Positions 11,630 to 22,999 of a DNA stretch of 64,000 nucleotides are shown piece by piece. The stretch is taken from positions 126,176,132-126,240,131 of the forward strand of contig JBCFYV010000012.1 in assembly GCA_039000515.1 (NCBI GenBank). The letters are read 5' to 3'. How positions within the stretch are numbered: the stretch's first letter is position 1; every line of letters starts with the position of its first letter. The notes below the pieces were generated by a model that did no database searches, was not told the origin of the DNA, and saw only the letters and a list, made by a program, of their open reading frames with translations. A program made the translations under genes and the position numbers. The DNA comes from Timema cristinae. Taxonomy: Eukaryota > Arthropoda > Insecta > Phasmatodea > Timematidae.

Positions 11630-11890
11630 CCTCCCTCACTGCTGTTTTCGAACAACCCGTCTCCTGTGCCCTGATTGGCTGACTGGCAGAGGCGTGGTAT
11701 TGTTCCTTGTGGACCGGCTCGTACGTGCGGGGCGCCCTGATAAAAAGCACCACGAGGTTTGTGAAACCGGCTATACCATGCGGGGGATATTATTGGTCGA
11801 AAGGTCGCGCGGAGGGTCCACAGTGTCTTCTGGGAGTGCAGCGACTGGGACCTCAACACCTCTACCGGAGACAACTTGAAACATAACACC

Positions 11891-11893
11891 ATG
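11891..11893 (+). CDS. TpnC: Troponin C exon 1: start codon alone before an intron (predicted)
   Basis: The sequence AACACC-ATG-GTGAGG joins a good start context to a consensus 5' splice site immediately after the ATG. Splicing to the acceptor at 17208/17209 gives [11 protein letters not shown] in frame, matching the usual N-terminus of insect troponin C. From memory, Drosophila TpnC genes also have an intron right after the start codon. The intron would be 5.3 kb. I saw no equally good ATG-GT junction between here and exon 2, but transcript evidence would be needed. Confidence 0.5.
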
Positions 11894-12179
11894 GTGAGGA
11901 ATAGCTCAGATATGTTGGTTGTCATGGTTACACGACCTGACTACCCGCTAGGATTATGTTAGAGCTGTGCAGGCTGTACAATGTTACATTACACACACGT
12001 TTCTTACCAACGTCTTCACACCGCCACACGAGGTGTAAATTAGTTTAGTTACTTGTCAGCACCCAGAGCCATTAGCTCGGGGAGTCCCCAGGGAGATAGT
12101 CCTTGTTTCCCTCACTTGAATACAGGCCAGATAATTACTCCAGGGACGAGAAAGATAGAACTCCAAAGGAAATGCACCC

Positions 12180-12310
12180 GCATTTGCATAGAGGGAGAGT
12201 GGGCAACAATGTAATGAAAAATATCTGCATGTCCAGCAGGGATTCGAACCTGGACCGCTAATTCGCTAGCCAACCAAACTGGCTGAGGGTGACGCCTAAG
12301 ATAACGTGAC
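12180..12310 (-). mobile_element. Degraded SINE head
   Basis: On the minus strand a B-box-like GGTTCGAATCCCTGC is followed by the SINE-body motif (CCCTCTATGCAAATGCGGG). No tail can be seen. It lies in troponin C intron 1. Confidence 0.45.
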
Positions 12311-13021
12311 CACTAGCACAAAGGGGGGAGGGGGGATCAAATAAGTTGAATTTGAATAGGACTATCAAACTTTAACAACGACATTTCCAAATGTTTTATT
12401 TTCTGCAAAGGTTATTTACAAACATTTTATAAGTTTATTGTGTTACAATTATTGTAACCGGGACATGAACGCGTGTTTCCATGTATAGCAGTTGTATACA
12501 TTTCTAGGAAACTGTTTCACAATATATAACTCAATTATTATTTCCCCTTAACTTGCTAAAATATAAGGTATTAGTTTTATCTAATACTAGACAATCCCGC
12601 CCGGCGTTGTCCATGACCCACTGTGCCATGACCACTGTGCCCATGGTGCCCGATTTCAAATGGAAACGTAATCTCTGAAACGTAATACTAAGCCAGATTA
12701 TGTCAATAAATATAGCTATATTATACCTTGTGTAGAACTATCGACATTTTTATGAGGAATAAATTAAATTTTCGAAATAAAATATAGCCTATGCTACTCG
12801 CTGATAATGTAGCTTTATATTGGTGAAAGAATTTTTAAAATCGGTTCAGTAGTTTTTGAGTTTATCCATTACAAACAAAAAATCAAATCTTTCCTCTTTA
12901 TAATATTATAGTATAGATTTTGTATACAGCTATTTTACATAATTACGTATCTTATGGGGTGATAATATCTTGATATGAAACTGTTTTGAATCAAATGGAA
13001 ATTCAAGTTCAAACAAACACG

Positions 13022-13260
13022 CCTCTGTGGTGTAGTTATCTAACGCGCTAGTTTAGTGTTGAGCTAGAATGCCGAGTACGGTGAGATTGTGGTTCGAATC
13101 TCAGTCGGTTAAACTGGGAGTGGTTTTTCCTGAATTATTTTCCACTCAGATGCGGCTTCCTACATCCTCTAAATTCAACCTTCCCAATTCCTAACCCATT
13201 AGCGTAATTAGTACCTAAGCGTATAACCCGAACGGGTAGTAAGACGCGGTGCTAAAAAAA
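13022..13260 (+). mobile_element. SINE class B, near full length
   Basis: The head (GCCTCTGTGGTGTAGTTATC, then GTGGTTCGAATCTCAG) contains plausible A- and B-boxes. The body carries CTCTAAATTCAACCTTCCCA, and the end is CGAACGGGTAGTAAGACGCG-GTGCTA plus an A-rich tail. It lies in troponin C intron 1 and forms the left border of the 45-bp minisatellite. Confidence 0.85.
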
Positions 13261-13369
13261 AGTTTAAACAAATTCTAAGTTTTTATGTTCGTTTTGAAAA
13301 CAAATATGTTTAAATGATTTTTCCGGTTTATTGTTTGGTCAATTTGAATTTTTTTTAATCGTAAAATTG

Positions 13370-15066
13370 TGTGTTTCGGCAGTTGGTTTATTTGAGATGA
13401 ACATTTGTGAAAGTGTGTGTTTCGACCAGTTGGTTTATTTAAGTAGAACATTAGTGAAAGTGTGTTTTCGACCAGTTGTTTATTTAAGTAGAACATTAGT
13501 GAAAGTGTGTTTCGACCATTGGTTTATTTAAGTAGAACATTTGTGAAAGTGTGTGTTTCGACCATTGGTTTATTTGAGATGAACATTATGAAAGTGTGTG
13601 TTTCGACCAGTTGGTTTATTGAGAAGAACATTAGTGAAAGTGTGTGTTTCGACCAGTTGGTTTATTTGAGAAGAACATTAGTGAAAGTGTGTGTTTCGGC
13701 CAGTTGGTTTATTTGAGAAGAACATTAGTGAAAGTGTGTGTTTCGACCAGTTGGTTTATTTGAGATGAACATTAGTGAAAGTGTGTGTTTCGACCAGTTG
13801 GTTTATTTGAGAAGAACATTAGTGAAAGTGTGTGTTTCGACCAGTTGGTTTATTTGAGATGAACATTAGTGAAAGTGTGTGTTTCGACCAGTTGTTTATT
13901 TGAAAACATTTGTGAAAGTGTGTGTTTCGACCAGTTGGTTTATTTGAGTAGAACATTAGTGAAAGTGTGTGTTTCGACCAGTTGGTTTATTTGAGAAGAA
14001 CATTAGTGAAAGTGTGTGTTTCGACCAGTTGGTTTATTTGAGAAGAACATTTGTGAAAGTGTGTGTTTCGACCAGTTGTTTATTTGAGATGAACATTAGT
14101 GAAAGTGTGTGTTTCGACCAGTTGGTTTATTTGAGATGAACATTTGTGAAAGTGTGTGTTTCGACCAGTTGGTTTATTTGAGTAGAACATTAGTGAAAGT
14201 GTGTGTTTCGACCAGTTGGTTTATTTGAGAAGAACATTAGTGAAAGTGTGTGTTTCGACCAGTTGGTTTATTTGAGAAGAACATTAGTGAAAGTGTGTGT
14301 TTCGGCCAGTTGGTTTATTTGAGAAGAACATTAGTGAAATTGTGTGTTTCGACCAGTTGGTTTATTTGAGAAGAACATTTGTGAAAGTGTGTGTTTCGAC
14401 CAGTTGGTTTATTTGAGATGAACATTTGTGAAAGTGTGTGTTTCGACCAGTTGGTTTATTTGAGAAGAACATTTGTGAAAGTGTGTGTTTCGACCAGTTG
14501 GTTTATTTGAGATGAACATTTGTGAAAGTGTGTGTTTCGACCAGTTGGTTTATTTGAGAAGAACATTTGTGAAAGTGTGTGTTTCGACCAGTTGGTTTAT
14601 TTGAGAAGAACATTTGTGAAAGTGTGTGTTTCGACCAGTTGGTTTATTTGAGATGAACATTTGTGAAAGTGTGTGTTTCGACCAGTTGGTTTATTTGAGA
14701 AGAACATTAGTGAAAGTGTGTGTTTCGACCAGTTGGTTTATTTGAGAAGAACATTAGTGAAAGTGTTGTTTCGACCAGTTGGTTTATTTGAGAAGAACAT
14801 TAGTGAAAGTGTGTGTTTCGACCAGTTGGTTTATTTGAGAAGAACATTAGTGAAAGTGTGTGTTTCGACCAGTTGGTTTATTTGAGTAGAACATTAGTGA
14901 AAGTGTGTGTTTCGACCAGTTGGTTTATTTGAGAAGAACATTAGTGAAAGTGTGTGTTTCGACCATTTGGTTTATTTGAGAAGAACATTAGTGAAAGTGT
15001 GTGTTTCGACCAGTTGGTTTATTTGAGTAGAACATTAGTGAAAGTGTGTGTTTCGACCAGTTGGTT
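13370..15066 (+). repeat. 45-bp minisatellite, about 37 copies
   Basis: The unit contains GTGTGTTTCGACCAGTTGGT and TTATTTGAGAAGAACATTAG. Two diagnostic positions (AGAAG/AGATG/AGTAG and TTAGTG/TTTGTG) alternate in blocks, which suggests higher-order duplication. Forty-five is divisible by three, so frames differ in content, unlike the 16-bp array. It lies inside the proposed troponin C intron 1. Confidence 0.95.
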
Positions 15067-15224
15067 GGTCCATGTGTGGAGGTATAATATGATATAAGTA
15101 CAGTAAACATTGTTGAACAGACTCTCAGCTCAAGGTCAGCCAAGTCCACAATTGTTCGCGTTTAACGGGCTATCAGATTCGAACCAAATCCCTTCATTAT
15201 TTGTGCACTCCACGCTACCACCCG

Positions 15225-15605
15225 TAATCCACCTTCTTACACTAGTGGGGTAAGGACGAGTAAGGTAGAATGTAGATGGAATGTTCCTCCATTTGCGTTA
15301 ATGGACAGTAATAAAAGCATCCTCAGTACGCCTGACCAGGATTTAAACCCCGATCTACTGCGAGTGTGGCGCCATAGACAACGTGACCACGGAATCTGGT
15401 CGAATAAATTTTTCAAGCACCTCCTCTTACTACCCGTTCGGATTATATGCTTAGGTACTAGTTACGCTAGTAGTTTTAGGGATTAGGAAGGCTATATTTA
15501 GAGGAAATGTACCCGTATTTGCGTGGAGAGAGAGTGGAAAACCATTTTAAAAAAACCTCCCTCAGTATACTCGACCGAAATTTGAACCTCAACTTTCCAT
15601 CATTG
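15225..15605 (-). mobile_element. Two adjacent SINE class B fragments
   Basis: The stretch 15225-15400 has body and head motifs (B-box complement around GACCAGGATTTAAACCCC). 15418-15605 starts with the common tail complement (CTTACTACCCGTTCGG) and ends at a head fragment. Both read on the minus strand in tandem and appear to be separate insertions. Confidence 0.6.
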
Positions 15606-15824
15606 GCTAAAGAACTTTTTTTTTTTAATTTGAATTAAAATTAATGTTTGTCAATGAACCTTGATGAGAAGCAAACTTTTTGTTTTGTTCATAAACATAA
15701 ACAGATGGGTAGCCATCCGACAACTAAATGCTAGGAGTAGGATTGGGGGCGGTAGTTTAGAGGAACAAACAATAAAACTGCGTGACCAGCGGTGCGAGTA
15801 CATGACCACGTGACTCTCTTGGCT

Positions 15825-15975
15825 ATTATTGTAGATATTTGCTCTACTCCATAGCCTAGGGGTGGAGGTTACATAATGATGAACTATATACCCTGTAATC
15901 ATCACCAAACATTGCTAGGAAAATCACATCTCACAGGTTACATAATGATGAACTACATACCCTGTCCGAGAATAA
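15825..15975 (+). pseudogene. LINE 3' fragment, internally duplicated
   Basis: The string GGTTACATAATGATGAACTA followed by a form of 'ACCCTGT' occurs twice (about 15866 and 15937). It matches the LINE tail at about 1504-1530 (AACATAATGATTATCTACATGCCCTGT, given here in two parts as AACATAATGATTATC and TACATGCCCTGT). It is non-coding debris. Confidence 0.5.
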
Positions 15976-16617
15976 AAGCGACTATATAAGGGATATAAAA
16001 GGGAATAAAGTTGCTTTTTAGGTAAGTTTCTTGATGAACAATCGTACAAATGGTTCCCACTGTTAATATAGAATTGTATGTGTCCTTTAATAAATTTGAA
16101 GTTCAAATATCTTGCGTGAAACAAATTTGGAATTTAGACAATTTTATAGGTGTAAAAAAATACAACAATACTAATGTTTTTCAGAGGGATCTTTCTTATA
16201 AGAGGACAGTTATAAAAACCTTGTTTAAAAACTAAGTCACATGACATGAAATAAATCTGTTTTGACTGAAGAGAAGATAACTATCAAAATGTCCACCTAA
16301 AAGTTTACTGCACATTTCAGAAAATTAAACCAAAAATAAATATTATGTCTTTAGTGAGTCATGTTATTATTTTCTATGATTTATTGTAGACCTACCCGTC
16401 AAAAAGAACGCGCAATTCTCTGCTACAGAGATTTAGTTCGGTCAATGAAAGCGTTACCACCAACCTCCATGCCACGTGGGGTGGTCTATTTATATCGTAA
16501 ACATTTATACTAAATTGATGTCGATAACTAACCTTCTCTCAAAAACCCGCAGTGATTTATTAATGTTCCATAAGGATTAACCAGACTATGATCCTATCTA
16601 CAAAAAGCAATAAATAA

Positions 16618-17152
16618 TAGTAGTTCTGTGAACAGTAGACCTCCCTCCATGTTAGTATCGTTACTACAGTCTTACTAGTAGTTCTGTGAACAGTAGACCT
16701 CCCTCCATGTTATTATCGTTACTACAGTATTACTAGTAGTTCTGTGAACAGTAGACCTCCCTCCATGTTAGTATCGTTACTACAGTCTTACTAGTAGTTC
16801 TGTGAACAGTAGACCTCCCTCCATGTTATTATCGTTACTACAGTCTTACTAGTAGTTCTGTGAACAGTAGACCTCCCTCCATGCTATTATCATTACTACA
16901 GTGTTACTAGTAGTTCTGTGAACAGTAGACCTCCCTCCATGTTATTATCGTTACTACAGTCTTACTAGTAGTTATGTGAACAGTAGACCTCCCTCCATGT
17001 TATTATCGTTACTACAGTCTTACTAGTAGTTCTGTGAACAGTAAACCTCCCTCCATGTTATTATCATTACTACAGTCTTGCTAGTAGTTCTGTGAACAGT
17101 AGACCTCCCTCCATGTTATTATCGTTACTACAGTCTTACTAGTAGTTCTGTG
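16618..17152 (+). repeat. 58-bp minisatellite just before troponin C exon 2
   Basis: About 9.2 copies of a unit with TAGTTCTGTGAACAGTAGAC, CTCCCTCCATGTTATTATCG and TTACTACAGTCTTACTAG. The array ends 56 bp before the exon 2 acceptor. Each unit carries a pyrimidine-rich tract and an AG (TTACTACAG), so it repeats acceptor-like signals in front of the true one. Confidence 0.95.
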
Positions 17153-17208
17153 TTCACGTTCAATCATCACAGAGTAACCTTCTTTTTCTTTGGTTTGTTT
17201 AATTTCAG

Positions 17209-20200
17209 ACAGAGGAACTACCCCCCGAACAAATCGCTGGTAAGTGTCCACAAATATTCCACAGTTTAAGTAGCTTAATTTACTGTTTCGTTGGGCTGGG
17301 TCTATATTCAGTCATAACTTATAACTAATAGTAAATTGTACACAGTACAACAGTACAGTGTACAATTCATAAGAAAAAAACGACGGTTTATAATCAGACG
17401 TGGTGATTTAAGTTTCACCTTTTTGCACTACTAGAGAATGTATCTAAAAATATTTCAATGTAAGGTTCATTCAAAAAACACAAAAATTAAACTGTATTTC
17501 TTGAAAGTTGAAATTAACCTAATTTATGTTTTTCTTGTATTATTAAATTAAATTTGATTTTTATTTGGTTCTAATTGTATTATTGTTACGGGTATTACGG
17601 CTGACCTATTTCTCACCAACAGAATAAACATAATTTCCTCCCTGGCTGAAGCAAGGACCGTCTATGCTCGATTCCATGGATCAAGCAAGGACCGTCTATG
17701 CTCAATTCCATGGATCACGCATAAAATGTTATGTTTATATAGCCTTGATGCGTTGTGCGCTATTCAGTTTGTTATAAACACCGCCATTGAAGTTAGTTTG
17801 TATCAAATTCTTGCACACTATGTGCCCTGTATTATTTGTTATAGGCCCCTACATGAATATAAACCCAGTCTAAGTAACTTTCTTATCAAAGTGTTTTGAA
17901 TATTGTTATTTAGCAGTTTCCATGTAAAACAAATTGTGTAGTTTTTTTTAGATATGTGTATTATTTACTTAATGTAATCTATTTTCAATTAATAAATTAA
18001 TGTTTTAAGCTTATGAGTTAAAACATTACAAAAAATATGAAATAAACCTCTTATTCTGTACATTATTAATAATTGTACAGATCCAGAGAATCCTATAATA
18101 TGGAAATGATCTTTAGTTTACGAATGTAGCCGCATCGAATATAGTTTCGTTTTTAATTTTGAAAAATGACACCAGGACACGGAAATCTAACCCAGGACCT
18201 CTGTATTAGTGCGCCATCTATCCACCACTTAGCTATCCAAGCTTTGTCATGTCCTCGGGGTCATTCTTCAGTAGTTAGCGCATTGTCCCACTAAGCCAAA
18301 GACCCCGGGTTCGATTCCCATACTAAGGTGTCATTTTCCATTTACTGATGTAGGCCTATATAAAACAAATGTTAGGCTTAGTTCAGTTCATTTAAAACCA
18401 AGCACGAGAAGGAATACGATATTACTGCAGACTATTTGTGTTTTAAATATGATCATAATTAGAATACTGTTTAAAACCCAAACAAAATATAAGGTAAAAA
18501 TAGCACTATTAACTTGAATGAGGAGGGTGAGGGAGGGGGTGTATAAATGGTTACTTTCTAAATAAACGTATTCAAATTGATGTTAGGGATATATGAACTT
18601 TGAGTTTGCTGGCTGAGCTAGGAAAGGAATATATATATATATAACTTTTGTTAGTTGAAAGAAAAAGAGTTATGGAATTGACGCCTCGGTGGCGTAGTTG
18701 GCTAACGCGCTAGTTTTATGTTGAGCTAAACTTCCGAGGACGGGTAGATCGAGGTTCGAATCTCGGTTGGGTGAACTGAGGGTGGTTTTTCCTAAAAAAA
18801 ATATTCAACCTCCCTCCACACAAATGCGGATTCACTTCTTCTAAATTCAACCATCCCAATCCCTAATCCATTAGCGTAATTATTAGTACTTAACATATAA
18901 CCTGAACGGGTAGTAAGACGCGGTGCTAGATAAAAAAAAGTAATGGTACTGCTTAGAAAGAACTCGATGCTAAAAATATTTTATTTGAAATAATTTTCTT
19001 AAGTAACTTAAAATAAAATCCTAAATGAATTGAAATCTAATAATGTAGGTAGCTTAAATAAGTTATTTATGTTGTTGTACAGTTTTGCGCAAGGCGTTTG
19101 ACGCGTTTGACCGTGAAAAGTCTGGCAGTATTTCTTGCAATATGGTGGAGGAAATTCTTCGTTTGATGGGGCAGCCCTTCAATAAGAAAACACTCGAAGA
19201 ACTTATTGAAGAAGTGGACGCTGACAGTGAGTACTTGTGATGAGTGCCGGGAACTGAACCCTTACACCTTCCAGTGAGCGTTACTAATCATTATCAAAAC
19301 ATTAACACTGAACATGCCAATATTATGAATAGTGGATCATTAGGTTAAGATAATCAAACCTCTTGGGCTACGGTGGGAAGGACACGGCAGGCGGATTGGA
19401 AGAAACCAGAACAGTATTAAGGCTGGTAAACACACTGGGAAGAGAACATTAGAATGTTCTTGAAAGATACAGGTGTAATGAGGTGGACTGGATAGAACTA
19501 GCTCAAGATAGAGAGAGGGTGTATTGAGGTGGACTGGATAGAACTATCTCAGGATAGATATAGGGTGTAATGGTGGACCCTATATTAGAAAATAATGTAT
19601 TTAAACTTCCTGCAGTACCTGTGTTATTCAAACCTAGCCTAACGGGGGGAGCCTATTATAATGTATTATTGGAGCATTAACAAACTTATAAAACTTACAA
19701 CTCCAATTATATTTTAAGGCCATTAAATTATTTCTAGTAAGATGTTATAAAAAATACCCTGCAATCTTATTTTGGGGACTGTCGGCATGACCCCTCTCTC
19801 CCTCACTAATAGTCCAGTGAGGCGGAGTCGGCCTAAACAAATCCTGTCTACAATAAACTATCTGTAAACGTAATTTCAATTTCAACCAATATGACTCCCA
19901 TAATCAAAGTCATATTACAGTTTACTAACAAGAGTTAAATAGTATCAAATTAATATACTAAACTAACAAACTGGTTCGGTGTCCTCGTGGTCTAACTCGC
20001 CAGTCTCACATTAGACTAAACTTCCGATGACGGGGAGATCGATGTTCGAAAAGTGATTTTTTACAAAATGGTTTTTCACTCTTCCTCTACGCAAATGTGT
20101 GTACACATCATATATATTACCTTCCGTACCCTATGATTATTAATGTTATTAGTACACAAGTGGAAACCCAAACGGTTAGTAAGACATGGTGATAAAAGAT

Positions 20201-22806
20201 AGATTAAAAATATGTGAAATGTTACTAAATCACTACTGTTATTAAATAATTTAAAATGCAATCGATTTTTCTATATATTTTCACGAATATTTATCCTTGA
20301 CTAAATTACTCATTGTTTTAGTTGAATACAGTAGTACATCTTTATTTGCTTATGATTGGTTGAACAAATGCCAACGCAACTATATAAAGTGTAAACGTAA
20401 GAGATGAGCAATGTTCATCTACTTCTGACAATCCCCACGACAGCGCTAGCGTATACTATTGCAGACAAGGAAACTCTACGAGTCTGAAAAGTGGGCGAGA
20501 ATAGTTGTAGACCGGGCGTATATATTGTCCTCTCCTCTAACTGACCGTCTACTAAACAAACTTATCCTCGTGTTTTATATGTTTGTATGTTCACGCAGAG
20601 TCCGGTCGTCTTGAGTTTGATGAGTTCATCACACTGGCAGCCAAGTTCATTGTTGAGGAAGATGCGGAGGCGATGGAGAAGGAGTTGAGGGAAGCATTCC
20701 GACTGTACGACAAGGAGGGTGAGTTCAGTTGTCTTGGATCAAAACTGAGATGGTGTAATGCACGAATTATTAATATTTGTGGTAATAAATTATAGCTTGC
20801 CATATCATTACATGTGGAATGTGCATAAGGAACAAAGTCTGGTAAAAATATTCACTTTTATTGCTTGGTAAACACGTTCACTTCGTCTACTCTTCAAGGT
20901 ACCAACCTTTCCTTGACAGTTACACTATGACCCTTATAAGTTATATTATAGTGGAAACAAGCAAGGTAAGCTTACTATCTTTCCGGGGTAAACGAAGGTT
21001 AGGTCTACATTTATATAATTCCTGGCTTAGGCAAGGAGACTGGTAGGTATAGTAAAATTCAGGTAGGAAGAACGGTATTTAACAGTTACAAAAGTTACTA
21101 AAACAATTTTAATATATTCATACGTCAAGTCATGTGATCTGCAACTGTCACTTTTGATATATAGATTATCAATAACTTAAAAATAATATTCATAATATAT
21201 TGACATGTTGTCCTTGTTGATCGCAAAAAAAAAAAGTATTTTCTAAACTGTTCTTCCTATGAAAATTTGACTACTGTGTATTATTCTGCATCGAACACTT
21301 GTCAAGTGGTCCACCCGCTACTGGGCAAAGTTTGAGAACCACTGCGTCCGAGCAGTGGATATGGGTTAGTTATGGTTTTAAAATGTACAACAAAATAATC
21401 TTTTCGATGTAGCTCCATATTCAAGGATATTTATGCAGAGTGATGACTCTGGTAATTGTTGCAGGAAATGGCTATATCCCCACGTCATGTCTGAGGGAGA
21501 TATTAAGGGAACTTGATGACCAGTTGACGAGTGATGAGCTCGATATGATGATTGAAGAGATCGACTCCGATGGATCAGGGACAGTCGATTTCGATGGTAA
21601 CTTTCAAATAAATTTACTCAAAACTGTTATCCCCTTTATCTTTGATGATACCACGATGTCAAGAACTTTAATTATCAGTTTTGAAGAAGAAATTCTTTAA
21701 TTATTTTCTCTGTTGATTATATAAGGAAACGTAAGTGCCATGAAGATGAGAATGATTAAGGAAGTTAGTCCCATAACTGTCATTAATGACACGATTTACT
21801 TATTAAGATCGCCTTAAAAGCTTACATTACTATTAATAATTTATCATTACTGAATCATTGTTATTAGTAAACTTGGAACTTAGTATTTCTAACCATTATT
21901 TCAGAACATGACATATTCATTAATTAAGAGATGGATTTTAGTAAATTATATAATCTTATTAAATGAAGATGAAAGTAACACTTTATAGCTTTTAATTGAA
22001 AATAAGTATTATTTTATTAAAATATGATACGGTGATATTATATTTGCTTTATTTGCCTTGGTTGTAATGTTTCTCTGTCTATATAAATCACATTAAAACT
22101 GTGTAGCTCCGAATGATTAGAAGTTGTGTGTTTGGAAATTAGCTAATATTAAGAAGGTTTACGGATGCGTTCCAATGAAAACCCTTAATTCTCGATGAGA
22201 ATTGTTATAAGTGCAACTAAATATAATATGATCTCAACGTTTATCTTCACGTAAGTATTTTAGTTTTATAGTTACTCCGCTCAAGGCCTTAGCCATCCAA
22301 TAATTTCAGGGGAGGTTTGGCGGGCACATCCCCCAATTGTCGGAAGCTATAACAAATTCTAAATGATAAACAGTTCTATAAGCTCTCTGAAGTGGTTTTT
22401 TTTTTTCATGGTAAAATAACCCCCTAGCTGCCAAAGACTTGGAGATTTTCTAAATATTAAACACTTTTGGAAGCTCTGTGAAGTGTTTCTTGTATGGTAA
22501 AATAACCCCCAAAATGCCGAAGGTTAGGAAAATTTCTATATATTTAACACCTATAGAAGCTCTCTGAAGTACTTTTTTTTTATGGTAACACAACCCCATA
22601 ATTTGTATTTATATCTTAATTTTGATATTATTTTGAACCATAAATAAAGCCATATATATTTTGTTCATAAAATTTCGCGGGGGGTTTGAACCCCCAAAAC
22701 CACCCCTGGCTACGGCCTTGACTCCACAAATGAAAATTGTTTATTGAATTAATTTTAATAGCATATGTATTTTTTTTCAGAATTCATGGAGATGATGACT
22801 GGCTAA
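17209..22806 (+). CDS. TpnC: Troponin C (exons 2-6)
   Basis: Calcium sensor of the thin-filament troponin complex in muscle. Exons are 17209-17239, 19083-19226, 20599-20718, 21465-21596 and 22781-22806 (TAA), all with GT-AG junctions and matching phases. With the ATG exon at 11891 the protein is 151 aa, the normal insect length. Four EF-hands: loop I (21-32) ends in Met and loop III (97-108) ends in Cys instead of the bidentate Glu, so both should not bind calcium. Loop II (57-68, [12 protein letters not shown]) and loop IV (133-144, [12 protein letters not shown]) are canonical. This two-site pattern (II and IV) is typical of insect troponin C. The C-terminus EFMEMMTG is diagnostic against calmodulin. 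The gene stands alone, and its introns carry SINEs, minisatellites and a DNA transposon. No frameshift is seen. Confidence 0.97.
18175..18345. mobile_element. Two facing tRNA-like fragments
   Basis: A minus-strand tRNA-like piece (complement around AACCCAGGACCTCTG) is followed by a plus-strand one with a B-box-like GGGTTCGATTCCCATAC. A related plus-strand fragment with AAGGTCTCGGGGTTCGG-like sequence is at 43715-43775. Pairing is insufficient for a functional tRNA. Confidence 0.4.
18680..18935 (+). mobile_element. SINE class B, near full length
   Basis: The head (CGCCTCGGTGGCGTAGTTGG; B-box GAGGTTCGAATCTCGG), body and shared tail (CTGAACGGGTAGTAAGACGC-GGTGCTA) are all recognisable. It sits in troponin C intron 2. 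It is the best-preserved class B copy and useful for a consensus. Confidence 0.85.
19370..19580 (+). pseudogene. LINE 3' end with two copies of the 46-bp unit
   Basis: It contains GATTGGAAGAAACCAGAACA, homologous to the LINE tail near 1600, then two imperfect copies of the 46-bp unit (AATGAGGTGGACTGGATAGA). It lies in troponin C intron 3, just after exon 3. Confidence 0.6.
19978..20198 (+). mobile_element. SINE class B, degraded
   Basis: Head (GGTGTCCTCGTGGTCTAACT), a broken B-box (GATCGATGTTCGAAAAG), body (CTACGCAAATGTGTGTACAC) and a mutated tail (CCAAACGGTTAGTAAGACAT). Troponin C intron 3. Confidence 0.65.
22282..22720. mobile_element. Non-autonomous DNA transposon in troponin C intron 5
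   Basis: Ends read CAAGGCCTTAGCCA and (complement of the right end) CAAGGCCGTAGCCAGGGGTG. Flanking 8-mers actccgct / actccaca match at 6 of 8, consistent with an old hAT-like insertion. Internally it has three degenerate copies of an 'AGCTCTCTGAAGT..TTTTTT' motif. It ends 60 bp before the last exon. Confidence 0.6.
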
Positions 22807-22984
22807 ATATTCCGGTCCTTCCTGGTGGGCCAAATGACAACCAAAAGACATTAACTCTTGTGTTGTCACATTTATGTATTTATTTTTGTCTCTAATTTTT
22901 TCTATGTATTATTAAAGTATGTCTTGTGGGAAAGAAATGTTTGTACGCTATTTTTTCACCAAAAAATAATAAAGGTATATTCCA

Positions 22985-22990
22985 AATAAA
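22985..22990 (+). terminator. Poly(A) signal of troponin C
   Basis: AATAAA lies 179 bp after the stop codon. Another weaker AATAATAAAG precedes it at 22967. No competing signal was seen before these. Confidence 0.6.
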
Positions 22991-22999
22991 TGTAATATT

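Noticed and set aside
11374..11925. 183-codon minus-strand frame
   Set aside because: It overlaps the GC-rich proposed troponin C promoter and first exon, has no recognisable domain, and contains transposon-like sequence at one end (11310-11390).
18290..18345. tRNA gene suggested by a GGGTTCGATTCCC B-box
   Set aside because: The acceptor stem and other arms do not pair, and similar fragments recur at 43715 and elsewhere. These are SINE-type relics. The same judgement applies to all other tRNA-like heads in the window.
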